This document shows positions 37,701 to 43,714 of a stretch of DNA of 64,000 nt, piece after piece. The notes below the pieces were generated by a model, which worked only from the letters and a program-made list of their open reading frames with translations, had not been told where the DNA came from and did no database searches. This DNA is from Pseudomonadota bacterium (GTDB taxonomy: Bacteria > Pseudomonadota > Gammaproteobacteria > Xanthomonadales > Xanthomonadaceae), in NCBI GenBank assembly GCA_023386795.1, contig JAEWJB010000040.1, positions 34,002 to 98,001 on the forward strand. The letters run 5' to 3'. Made by a program: the position numbers and the translations under genes. Position 1 is the first letter of the stretch, and each line of letters begins with the position of its first letter.

Positions 37701-40700
37701 CGCAGGCGGTCTCCGGCATCGATCCCGCGGATGTCGCCGTTGACCGCGAGCGGGTCGGTGACGCTGCCATTGAACGGCACGCCGGAGGTGCCCGGTGCGT
37801 TCCAGCTGCCGAGTACACCGGTGATGGTGCCCTGCGTGCTGGAGACCACGCCGTGGTAGACCAGCAGCGAAGGCTCGGCGATGGACTCGATGGTCGCCGC
37901 CGCCGCCGATTGCAGGTGGGTTTGATCGATGGTCGTGGTCTGGTCGGAGGTGGCCAGCACGGTGAGCTGGCGCAGGTCGGCGAACGGCTGGTCGCCCACG
38001 GTGAGCGTGAACACCAGTTCGATGCGGCTGCCGTTGTTCTGGTTCACCTCCCAGTTGCCGAAATCGAAGATCACCGCGTTGCCCGCGCCACTGCGCACGC
38101 TCACGGTCGGGTCGCCGTTGGTGTTGGCGCTGCCGAAATCCCATTGCCCACTGCCGCCGCCCTGGCTCCAGCTGATGCCCGAGACGTTGAACAGCGGCAG
38201 CGGCAGGTAGCTGGTGAGGACGAGGTTCTCGTAGTCGCCCGTCACCAGGTTGTAGCCGATTCGAAACGTGACCGTGTCGCCCGGGCGCAGCTCGCCGTTG
38301 CCGGGTACCGCGCCGCCGTTCACCGCGACCACGGCCATGTCCACGTTGCTGGTCGGCACCGTGCCGGTGACCGCGTCGTGGTCGGTGGCCACGTAGCCGG
38401 AGGTATTGATGCGATCCAGCAGCACCGAGGCCTGCACGGTGGCGTCGTTGCCGATGGTGTCGCCTTCGTTGATCTCGCTCTGCGGGTAGGGCGTGGTGTA
38501 GGCCTGGGCGATGATCGTGGTGTAGTTGATGATCACCACCGTTGCGCCCTGCAGGATGCCATCGTCCTGGATGTCGCCGCCCAGTTGGCCCGGATTGCCG
38601 AACAGGTTGCGTAGCGACAAGCCCACGTCGAAGGTCACCGAGGTCGAGCCGTCGGGATTGTTCGTGGTGAGGGTGACCAGCGCGATGGTGTAGTCCACGC
38701 CGTTGAGCGAGACGCGCATGGTGGGCGTGCCGCTGAGCACCTGCCCGTCGCCCACCGCGTCGAGGATGACGAAGTTGCCCTGGCCGATCTGGCTGATGCC
38801 GAACAGGTAGTAGTCGGAGAGGTTGAGCGTGAGCGTGTAGTTGAACGCATCGCCGGGCGTGGGACCGGGATAGCCGACATCGGAGCTGTAGCGGGCCTGC
38901 TTGTACAGCGCGATCGATTCGGCCACGAAGCTGATCGGCTGGCCGGTACCGGACAGTTCGATGGTGCCGTTGGTGCCGACATCGCGCGGGTCCAGTGGCA
39001 CCCAGTCGGCCCCCGCGGTGGGCGCGGCAATGTCGATGTTCACCGGCGCGCCGGTATTCGGGTCCAGGATCGGATTGCCGCTCGCGTCGGGTTGCGGCAC
39101 GTAGAAATCCACCACCACGCTGGCCGGCGCCGACAGGCTGGGTACTTCGACGGTGTAGTGAGCCACGTAGGCCCCCGCCGACAGCAGGATGCGGATCTCC
39201 GACTGTCCGGTGACCACGCGTCCATCGGCCAGAACGAGCTGCGTGACCTCGCCGCCGGCGGGCGGCGTGATGCCGGTGACGAGGATGTCCGGCGGCAGGT
39301 CCTGTTCCAGCACCACGTTGCTGAGCGTCTGCCCGGGCGCGGGCGTGGCGGTGACGGTGAGCTCGCGGCCGTAGTTCTGGCCGGTGGCGGTCTTGCCCTC
39401 CGGTGCGTCCACGGACTGGGTCAGGGTGATGACGGTGGGATGCACCTGGATGCCGCTGGTGCCCGCCTGCACGCGCGAAGGATCGGTGAGCGGGTTGTTG
39501 AGCGAATCGTTGCCGTACTGGAAGCCACCGCGCGCGACGATGCCCAGGTCCGGAGAACCGTTGCTGGCCGCCGTATCGGCCAGGTTGCTCACGCGGGCGG
39601 TGATCTGCACCGCGATGGCCGGCTGGTCCGCGCCGACCGAGGCATAGGGCAGCTGCAGCACCACGAGCTGGTCGCCGGCACGCATGCCGTAGGTCGCCGC
39701 GTTGATCACCACCAGCTGGCCGCTGGTGTCGCGCTGGAGCGGGTGCGTGGCCTGGCCGTTGGCATCGAAGGTCACCACGTAGGAGGTGACGGCCTGGCCC
39801 AGGTAGGTCGCCGAGACGAAGCTGGCGCCATCGTCGCCATCGCGACCGGTGGCGGGCAGGAACAGGTCGATGTAGGGCGCGTAGCCTTCCTGGGAGGAGG
39901 GGTTGGTAAACGTGGCGGTGAAGGTGAACTGGTCGCCGATGAGCACGTCGCCGCCACCGGCCAGCGAGACGGTGGGCGTGGCGTCGGCCAGCAGCGAGGC
40001 GTAGTGCGCCAACACGCCGGCGTCGATGGCCAGGGCGTGCTCGATCGTGCCGGCACGCGTCTCCAGGGTCCAGTCGCCGCCGGCCGTGGCCGCACCGGTG
40101 TCGTCATCGGAAGCGGCGACATCGGCGCCGGTCCAGTTCGCCAGCCGCTGCACCAGCCGCTGGCCCTCGATGCCTTCGCCGATCCGGCAGCCATACAGCA
40201 GGATGTCGGCGTCGGCGCTGAGCGCACCCTTCCAGCTGCCGAGCGCTTGCGCCAGGCTGGCATCGTCGGCGTTGAACTGCGTGCTGCCGAGCTGGAAGCT
40301 CCCCGGCGCGCCGTGCGAGAGGATCTGGATGCTGTCGACACGCCCCAATCCGGACAGCGCCTGGCTGATCGCCTGCAGGCCGTCTTCGCCGGGGTGCACC
40401 ATCAACACGCGCGCGTCGGGCGCGGCGGCCGCCGCGAGCAGTTCGGCGCCTTGCAGGCGGCTGTCGATGACCAGCAACTCGCGCGTGGCCGACGCCGGCG
40501 CCGGCGGCGTGGGTTCGGCTTGCGTGGCCGGGCGTACCGCGTTGTCGGTGCGCGCCTCGGTGGCTTCGCGATGCCCGCCGTCGGTGGCATTGGCATGGTG
40601 CTGCGGATCGGTCGACGCGGCGGCGGCGCCATCGAACATCAGGCGCGGTTCCAGCGCCAGTGCATGCAGGCGAGGCATGACATGCCAGTTCGCAGACGTC

Positions 40701-40708
40701 CGATCCAT
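28742..40708 (-). CDS. Giant LEPR-motif / DUF4347 / VCBS-repeat surface protein
   Basis: About 3990 residues. Order: LALEPRLMFDGAAAA near residues 17-31 (LEPR-XLL-type N-terminal motif of very large repeat proteins); DUF4347 domain about 77-235 with SHGAPG (His132) and LLYGCRIGEG (Cys174); DUF11-like beta repeats to about 1850; an SdrD-B-like domain (about 1850-1985); a cadherin-like repeat; 13 VCBS-like repeats (about 2106-3820) with AVEAGG...GNVLANDTDVD and ANDAP; and a non-repeat tail with RGFSRQLRGAADERR. No Sec signal and no RTX nonapeptides are seen. Start: this ATG has GGGGAA 8 bases upstream; ATG at 40789 and TTG at 40807 are alternatives. Probably an adhesin or matrix protein. Confidence 0.88.
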   Translation of the reverse strand: MDRTSANWHVMPRLHALALEPRLMFDGAAAASTDPQHHANATDGGHREATEARTDNAVRPATQAEPTPPAPASATRELLVIDSRLQGAELLAAAAAPDARVLMVHPGEDGLQAISQALSGLGRVDSIQILSHGAPGSFQLGSTQFNADDASLAQALGSWKGALSADADILLYGCRIGEGIEGQRLVQRLANWTGADVAASDDDTGAATAGGDWTLETRAGTIEHALAIDAGVLAHYASLLADATPTVSLAGGGDVLIGDQFTFTATFTNPSSQEGYAPYIDLFLPATGRDGDDGASFVSATYLGQAVTSYVVTFDANGQATHPLQRDTSGQLVVINAATYGMRAGDQLVVLQLPYASVGADQPAIAVQITARVSNLADTAASNGSPDLGIVARGGFQYGNDSLNNPLTDPSRVQAGTSGIQVHPTVITLTQSVDAPEGKTATGQNYGRELTVTATPAPGQTLSNVVLEQDLPPDILVTGITPPAGGEVTQLVLADGRVVTGQSEIRILLSAGAYVAHYTVEVPSLSAPASVVVDFYVPQPDASGNPILDPNTGAPVNIDIAAPTAGADWVPLDPRDVGTNGTIELSGTGQPISFVAESIALYKQARYSSDVGYPGPTPGDAFNYTLTLNLSDYYLFGISQIGQGNFVILDAVGDGQVLSGTPTMRVSLNGVDYTIALVTLTTNNPDGSTSVTFDVGLSLRNLFGNPGQLGGDIQDDGILQGATVVIINYTTIIAQAYTTPYPQSEINEGDTIGNDATVQASVLLDRINTSGYVATDHDAVTGTVPTSNVDMAVVAVNGGAVPGNGELRPGDTVTFRIGYNLVTGDYENLVLTSYLPLPLFNVSGISWSQGGGSGQWDFGSANTNGDPTVSVRSGAGNAVIFDFGNWEVNQNNGSRIELVFTLTVGDQPFADLRQLTVLATSDQTTTIDQTHLQSAAAATIESIAEPSLLVYHGVVSSTQGTITGVLGSWNAPGTSGVPFNGSVTDPLAVNGDIRGIDAGDRLRLATALENIGGGSAYDVTTDITLPAGVEFVGGSLANANLLIYRGDGSQLVFGVDFTVSGNRIEFIDNGGTGALAAGRPGSAADASGANLVVVTYDVVVSDGIAASSTLQSAATLARYASVEGGSNFTQGDTERALQQVAAPTIVVNYGGGSLDNGDSTAAHTQGNALAIGEAMTYDIVVTLPEGNTQSLRIQDLIPDGLRLDMGFGNGAGYQLITLASGSGALSADFNGTVVVIAANGVGGTIGENGVDGQLVFSRAQTGADNLANNNSFVIRVRLVADNNLGNQDGRNLVNSAQLTYSDPDGDTPNGTVALDRTVDRTGGTPNVIVREPTLIITQVTDQLPPLGVDESVPVTFQITIRNAGVSSDYNAFDIGFSDPLPTQMDGYSILGVTFSGGASASSATPFVIDNGVLRVADGVKIDVPAGGSILIRVNGTVNDTAAGLPSFPNTATVSWSSLDGAVAGERTGVDGLLNSGVLNDYRAATTLDVPVLRGVYISRVGGLPDTVPANPTYGPQEDVAIGEVVRYRAVGVLAQGVTSEFELRITLPNGLGFINDGTVRIGLISNGGLTSDQALVTGGTLYLDGDENSDQAQPLRVDLSGGQLSGILDPSRMQVTTDANGNTVLVFRLGTLTNTEADADYELFSVEFSARVLNQASNAAGALLGVTATESAAGALLSTSQTVYQRVVEPSFSGLDKRVYAFNPALTATTGRASIDIGFQQNGGESAFDVVLTDAFPGGSNYTFTGLTLDGVAYAPGNLPAGVTVDTSNGVTVRFAQLDPGTRVSVRYDVTVPNQSAIPDSNATLTWTSLPDDFTNWGGSAVGTAGTAQGERTGVGGVPNTYVLQEGAGLGVISGTLWDDTQSATASTVPDGTGLAGQTVTLVWGGVDNDLATTADNQSFSTVTDANGHFQFGALPSGVFRIDVPTGPLNYPQPLGELRIRIDSDGGVLGQIGVSLGEGATAQADAGYVHQNVAPVNQVPGVQNGQEDVLLPIAGISVSDIDAGGGSLDVLLTVAHGTLSLSGVPAGVTVTGSGTASLRLTGSIADLNAALALLQYLGNQDYNGNDTLTVTTSDQGNFGDADGNGLPGQSTDALTDVDTVAIVLEPVNDAPIGVDDEFIAVEAGGDSNSTPGVDPAGDMLANDIDVDIATNGDSLSVTALRSQNTGNAASPLPNNARTALVGQYGTLYFYADGAFEYEVDNTNPDVEALRTSSQRLFETFFYDAVDTGGLGTSAVLTLIIHGANDAPVGVDDRGDAVEKGGVANGTGGSDATGNVLDNDTDVDSVFNGETKAAAYVRLGVETGSGAFTAIAAGTTSANGTVITGLYGTLTLGADGSYRYVVNDNDAVVQALMAGQELVEHFTYAVRDTDGLLDLAQLDIHVAGANDNPVASDDVAQAQAGSTDDDTQESNPSGNVILQVSRPGNPLDDGHDYDVDGGDQPNSLLRVIGAGLGGDVTGTLVAVDQASGVETTIVGLYGTLYISADGSARYNVNSDNPDVRALSAGQTLQDVFTYEITDTTGLTDRANITITVHGADDPPVAQDVIDVAQEAGGVANGTPGENPTGDALLNSSDPDGDPIFVVDIRTGLDPAGGTQGTVGTRLRGEYGWLTIQDNGDYLYEVDNDDPRVEALRTSASNVQDVFTFTIGDTTNRFDSATIRIIIVGQNDNPVAQADNADATEAGGINNTTAGVDPTGNVLANDTDVDANDIRTVVAFSNSGGAAGTVGSALAGTYGSLVLGADGQYVYRVDNTLAAVQALRTFADTLNETFTYEIADRVGARSTATLTVTIHGQNDAPVLVADVATAVEAGGVANGTAGTDPTGNVLANDSDVDAGDSLVVRAVQFGGTQVLAGQSLAGRYGTLTVNADGSYAYVVDNSNATVQALRTSADTLVEVFTYQASDLAGATGNSTLTITIRGANDNPVAMDDVGFALEKGGVNNDAPGVAPTGNLLANDRDVDANDTRTLDGIRTGNEAAGGAFTAVSGAVVVSGLYGDLTVNPDGTYTYVLRDGDANVQALLPGQVVSEQFTYRLHDLAGAQDAATLTITILGANDAPTASSFDEVAVEAGGVDNGTPGLDPAGSLLAHLDDVDDGAAALVVTAFGNGTVEGTVGQRLQGLYGELLLNADGTYQYFVDNDNPLVEALRTNGDRLFDGFTYTVTDPHGASASAVILVVVHGQNDTPVASDDFADAFEAGGDENHSPGVNPTGNVLLNDSDVDGVGYGETARVTAVRTGAEAGSGTAGTVGVELRGLYGWLTLNADGSARYRLDNEMAAVQALRGPNDTLEEFFTYTHTDTAGASDEATLTVVIHGANDAPVPRDDAATAVEAGGVDNGTPGVDPTGNVLDNDTDVDGPQYGEQLFVVSYRGDQGATLAGNVLAGRYGQLVINADGTFRYTVDNLNAAVQALRGPGDQLSESFVYQMRDAAGLVRSATLVITLEGRNDAPKDADDSLVAVEAGGDGNATLGVDPSANVFDNDVDVDGPQYGETATVIAVRTGAENEAGSAGSVGVELRGQYGWLTVNADGGTHYRLDNDMAEVQALRGPDDTLVDRFTYTHADTDGATDQATITVLIRGANDAPVPLDDAAIAVEAGGVANTTPGVNPTGNVLDNDSDPDGAQYGEQLAVVGYQGAGGGASVGGMLAGLYGQLVIDADGRYRYVVDNGNPLVEALRTPDQQLVERFTYQVRDAGGLVRSATLTLTLQGANDAPVARDDQNVAIDQVPAPQATGNVLPNDSDVDGGDALRVIAVRPGTQDGDVAAGQALAGRYGTLVLQADGSYRYDIDMGNPEVLAAAGLGRVLSDAFTYTIADLAGATSQAVLTIQLDIAAPYIPPGGNPQYFSRYDEARPSPGNLPDVQPAIFVGPTVERLALERSLAGNLDPAAGWRIDPERYRSSTSTAAGLGGVSGQFVARAVAESRMASAIELARFNEREGRASLSADGLLPTPGLQALTPHGLLHGDFAPRPSEPAARGFSRQLRGAADERRLPTPTP
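29240..34390 (-). repeat. Thirteen tandem VCBS-like repeats within the giant gene
   Basis: Tandem units averaging about 400 bases (130 residues). Each begins near NDAP and a DD...AVEAGG segment, contains GNVL-NDTDVD, YG-L--ADG-Y-Y-VDN and LRT/RGP...FTY, and ends in ATLT--I-GANDAP. Unit 3 has an insertion (PGNPLDDGHDYDVDGGDQPNSLL) and unit 13 lacks the EAGG segment. Such repeats form extended stalks of calcium-binding or Ig-like modules in surface adhesins. Confidence 0.88.
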
Positions 40709-40875
40709 CACGCTTCCCCGGAGACCATCGAAGTACCGCAGGTGAATGCTGGTGCAAGACGAGGTGAAGAGCGCGTCATCGGTATTCATGATGATGAAGC
40801 CTCGCAAGCGTCAGTAGATTTACGGATGACGCCCGCTTTCCCGCGGCAAATACTGCTGCGGTTCACTGGAGGACG
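40709..40875. promoter_or_regulatory. Divergent promoter region between giant-protein operon and marC-like gene
   Basis: About 170 bases, the only space for promoters of both the giant-protein operon (leftward) and the MarC-family gene (rightward). It includes alternative starts for the giant gene at 40789 and 40807. A Shine-Dalgarno GGAGGA lies just before the MarC-type ATG. I could not define -35/-10 boxes confidently. Confidence 0.45.
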
Positions 40876-41535
40876 ATGATGGCGTTGCCCGCGCTTCCTT
40901 CATCGGCACTGCCTGCCGACCCGCACTACCTCCTGTCGTTGGCCGACGTCTTCCTGCTGTTTTTCATCATGATCGGGCCGATCAAGTCCATTGGCCCGTT
41001 CGCCGCGGCCACCGCGAGCCTGCCGCCCGCCGAACTTCGGCAGGCGGCGTGGAAGGTGTTTGCGATCAGCCTGGCGAGCGTGCTGCTGGCGGGATTGCTG
41101 GGCGCCAACATCCTGCACAAGTGGCACGTGCAGCCCCCGGTGCTGCAATTTGCCGGCGGGCTGGTGTTCCTGCTGGTGGCTCTGCAGATGGTGCTGGCCC
41201 AGTACCGCGCGCCGGCGGCGGCGCCCGCGGGTGTCGCGGCTGCGCCGCCGCCGGTGGCGCATCTCGTGTTCCCGGTGACGTTGCCGGCCTACGGCATCGC
41301 CGCGCTGATCGTGTTGATGGCGATGAGCGGGAGCATGGAGCGCATGATCGCCATCCTCGCCCTGGCGTGCGGCGTGCTCGTGCTGGATCTTCTGGTGATG
41401 CTGTTCGTGCGCCCGCTGCTGCACTGGGTCGGCCAGTTGCCGCTGCAGATCCTCGGTGCGGTGCTGGGCATGTTGCAGGTGGCGCTCGCCCTGCAACTGC
41501 TGGTGTCCGCGGTGCGGCAGCTGCGCGGCGGCTGA
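40876..41535 (+). CDS. MarC-family integral membrane protein
   Basis: 219-residue inner-membrane protein with six hydrophobic segments. It shows the MarC pattern: IGPIKSIGPFAAATASLP in the first loop, a central LQFAGGLVFLLVALQM helix, then PVTLPAYGIAALIVLMA and a C-terminal LQILGAVLGMLQVALALQLLV helix. The Pro/Ala-rich loop between helices 3 and 4 is typical of the family. Biochemical function is not known; a link to antibiotic resistance was suggested and later withdrawn for E. coli MarC. RBS GGAGGA precedes two in-frame ATG codons (40876 and 40879). Confidence 0.82.
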   Translation: MMALPALPSSALPADPHYLLSLADVFLLFFIMIGPIKSIGPFAAATASLPPAELRQAAWKVFAISLASVLLAGLLGANILHKWHVQPPVLQFAGGLVFLLVALQMVLAQYRAPAAAPAGVAAAPPPVAHLVFPVTLPAYGIAALIVLMAMSGSMERMIAILALACGVLVLDLLVMLFVRPLLHWVGQLPLQILGAVLGMLQVALALQLLVSAVRQLRGG

Positions 41536-41621
41536 GTCGCACGAGCCGGACGGTAGAAATACTGAGGCATTGCCCGCCGGGTTTCGCACAGACTGCACAT
41601 GACTCCGGCGCCGAGGCGACC

Positions 41622-42422
41622 ATGGCCTTCTCCTCCAGCTATCCCTACATGCCGTTGTGGCTGTTCACCCTGCTGTTCTTCGCGCTGATGCTCCTCGCGC
41701 GCGAGGTGGGCATCTGGGTCCGCCGCCGACGTCCGGCACCTGCGGAGAGTGACAAGGAGAAGGACGAGGACGCCTTCGCCATGACCTCGGTGATGGGGCT
41801 GCTGGCGCTGCTGATCGGCTTCACCTTCTCGGTGGCGCTGTCGCGCTACGACGAACGCCGCGAGCTGGTGGTCAAGGAGGCCAACGCCATCGGGACCACC
41901 TGGTTGCGGACCAGCCTGCTCGAGGCGCCCGACGCCGAGCGCATGCGCGACGTGCTGCGCCGCTACGTGGACGCGCGCATTGCGTTCGGGGCGGCGCGTG
42001 ACAACCACGAGGAGCGCGCGCAGTTCGCCCGCACCGAAACACTGCAAAACGAGTTGTGGGCGGTGATGAGCCAGGGCATCGCCAGCTTCCGCGATACGCC
42101 GCGCGCCTCGCTGGTCGTCACCACCACCAACGAATCCATCGACCTGGCCGCCGAACGCATCGCCACGCGCGAGGCGCACATTCCGCCGCGCATCCTGCGC
42201 ATGCTGCTGCTTTTCGCACTGCTGGCCGCGGGCCTGGTGGGCTACGAACGCTCGCGCCAACGCAAGGAAACCACGCTGGTCCTGCTGCTGTTCGCGTTGG
42301 CGGTCGGGCTGGTGATCGACCTGGACCAGCCGAGCACCGGCATGACCAACGTGCCACAGACCCCGATGCTCGACCTGCGGCAGAGCCTGTCCGAGCCGCC
42401 GGCCAGCCTGCCACCCCGTTGA
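41622..42422 (+). CDS. DUF4239 (bestrophin-like) membrane protein
   Basis: 266-residue protein with hydrophobic segments at both ends: PLWLFTLLFFALMLLAREVGIWV and SVMGLLALLIGFTFSVALS at the start, ILRMLLLFALLAAGLVGY and TLVLLLFALAVGLVIDLDQP at the end. The central region is soluble (YDERRELVVKEANAIGTTWLRTSLL). The FTFSVALSRYDERR and EANAIGTTWLR patterns match DUF4239, a bestrophin-like group. It may form an ion channel, by family analogy only. The ATG is the first in frame after the MarC stop. Confidence 0.8.
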   Translation: MAFSSSYPYMPLWLFTLLFFALMLLAREVGIWVRRRRPAPAESDKEKDEDAFAMTSVMGLLALLIGFTFSVALSRYDERRELVVKEANAIGTTWLRTSLLEAPDAERMRDVLRRYVDARIAFGAARDNHEERAQFARTETLQNELWAVMSQGIASFRDTPRASLVVTTTNESIDLAAERIATREAHIPPRILRMLLLFALLAAGLVGYERSRQRKETTLVLLLFALAVGLVIDLDQPSTGMTNVPQTPMLDLRQSLSEPPASLPPR

Positions 42423-42436
42423 GCGGAGAGCAGCAC

Positions 42437-43246
42437 ATGGATACCCGTTTCCCGCGGCTGCTGGCCTGCCTGCCCTTGGCGTGGCCCATGCTGGCCGCCG
42501 CGCAACAAGCCGCCGCGCCGGCGCACGACGCCGACGAACTCGCCAAGGCGCTCTCCAACCCGGTGGCCGCGCTGATCAGCGTGCCGCTGCAGTACAACTA
42601 CGACGAGACCTACGGCGACGACGGCTACAAGCACACGCTGAACATCCAGCCCGTGGTGCCGATCTCGATCTCCGAGCACTGGAACATGATCTCGCGGACC
42701 ATCCTGCCGGTGACGTACCAGAAGGATGTCATCCCGGGTACCGACCAGGCCGGCATCGGCGACATCACCCAGAGTTTCTTCTTCTCGCCCAAGCAGCCCA
42801 CCGCGTCCGGGGTGATCTGGGGCATCGGCCCGGCGATGCTGCTGCCGACCGGAACCGACGACCTCGGCGCCGATACGTGGGGCCTGGGTCCCACCTTCGT
42901 GGTGCTGAAGCAGGATCACGGCTGGACCTACGGCGCACTGGCCAACCACATCAGCGACGTGGGCGGCGTGGGCAGCCACCGTGCAGACATCAGCAGCACC
43001 TTCCTGCAACCGTTCCTCTCGCGCGCATTCGCCGGGGGCCGCACGCTCTCCTTCAACCTGGAGTCGACCTACGACTGGAAGGCCAGGCAATGGACGGTGC
43101 CGTTGAACATCGGCTATTCCAAGGTGACCCGGCTTGGCAGCCAGATGATGAGTTTCCAGGGCGGCGTGCGGGCCTATCTGGAAAAACCCGATGGCGGCCC
43201 CGATTGGGGCCTGCGCTTCACCGTCACGCTGCTGTATCCGCGTTGA
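42437..43246 (+). CDS. Outer-membrane transporter-like protein (MetA-pathway/meta-type barrel)
   Basis: 269-residue exported protein with a signal peptide ending near MLAAAQQ. The body is a series of amphipathic strands: ALISVPLQYNYDETYGD, TLNIQPVVPISISEHWNMISRTILPVTYQ, GDITQSFFFSPK, GVIWGIGPAMLLPTGTDD, GPTFVVLKQ and LRFTVTLLYPR at the end. This pattern is common in uncharacterised outer-membrane beta-barrels annotated as transporter or phenol-degradation MetA-like proteins. The ATG follows GGAGAG by 6 bases and lies 14 bases after the previous stop, so it is probably co-transcribed with the DUF4239 gene. Confidence 0.75.
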   Translation: MDTRFPRLLACLPLAWPMLAAAQQAAAPAHDADELAKALSNPVAALISVPLQYNYDETYGDDGYKHTLNIQPVVPISISEHWNMISRTILPVTYQKDVIPGTDQAGIGDITQSFFFSPKQPTASGVIWGIGPAMLLPTGTDDLGADTWGLGPTFVVLKQDHGWTYGALANHISDVGGVGSHRADISSTFLQPFLSRAFAGGRTLSFNLESTYDWKARQWTVPLNIGYSKVTRLGSQMMSFQGGVRAYLEKPDGGPDWGLRFTVTLLYPR

Positions 43247-43252
43247 CGTTGC

Positions 43253-43663
43253 TCAGCGGTCCAGGAACAGCCATAGCGCGGTCAGTCCACCGAGCAACAG
43301 CAGGCCCAGGCTGAACAACGTGGTGGCGCGATGCCGCCCGACCATCACGCCGCGCTCGATGTCGCGCGAGACGTGCCAGTAGCGGCTGATCGACCACACC
43401 AGCAGGGCCAGGCCGAGTATCACCATGCCGATGCCGGCGTTGCCGGCGTCGCGCAACATCAGGCGGCCGCCCTGCGGCCCCTGGTCGTTCTGCACCAGGT
43501 ACATGCTGAAACGATTGATGGTGATGCCGAAGCCGATCAACGACACCGTGGTACGCAGGTAGGCCAGGTGCGTGCGTTCGTTGGCCATGTGGGTGCGGCC
43601 GCGCGCCAGGTCGGTCGACAGGGAGCCGGATGCGGCGGGCGAGGGCGGGGCGGGGTCGTGCAT
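43253..43663 (-). CDS. DUF202 (YidH-like) inner-membrane protein
   Basis: 136-residue membrane protein. The conserved motif ANERTHLAYLRTTVSLIGFGI covers the family's first helix, followed by AGIGMVILGLALLVWSISRY and LFSLGLLLLGGLTALWLF. Function of DUF202 proteins is unknown. It converges on the preceding gene with a 6-base gap and lies downstream of the sulfatase terminator hairpin. Confidence 0.82.
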   Translation of the reverse strand: MHDPAPPSPAASGSLSTDLARGRTHMANERTHLAYLRTTVSLIGFGITINRFSMYLVQNDQGPQGGRLMLRDAGNAGIGMVILGLALLVWSISRYWHVSRDIERGVMVGRHRATTLFSLGLLLLGGLTALWLFLDR

Positions 43664-43681
43664 GGCGGGTTCCCGAAGAAG

Positions 43682-43705
43682 GCGCGGCGGCCTGGGCCGC
43701 CGCGC
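43682..43705 (-). terminator. Rho-independent terminator of the sulfatase operon
   Basis: Perfect 11-bp inverted repeat GCGCGGCGGCC ... GGCCGCCGCGC with a 2-base centre, 9 bases beyond the stop of the downstream sulfatase. On the minus strand it is followed by TTCTTC, a short pyrimidine tract, which supports termination of the sulfatase transcript. Confidence 0.7.
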
Positions 43706-43714
43706 GTGGGCCGG

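Noticed and set aside
28742..40708. RTX-type calcium repeats or a C-terminal type 1 secretion signal in the giant protein
   Set aside because: No GGxGxDxxx series was found; the glycine-rich segments belong to the VCBS and DUF11-like units, and the tail is Pro/Arg-rich.
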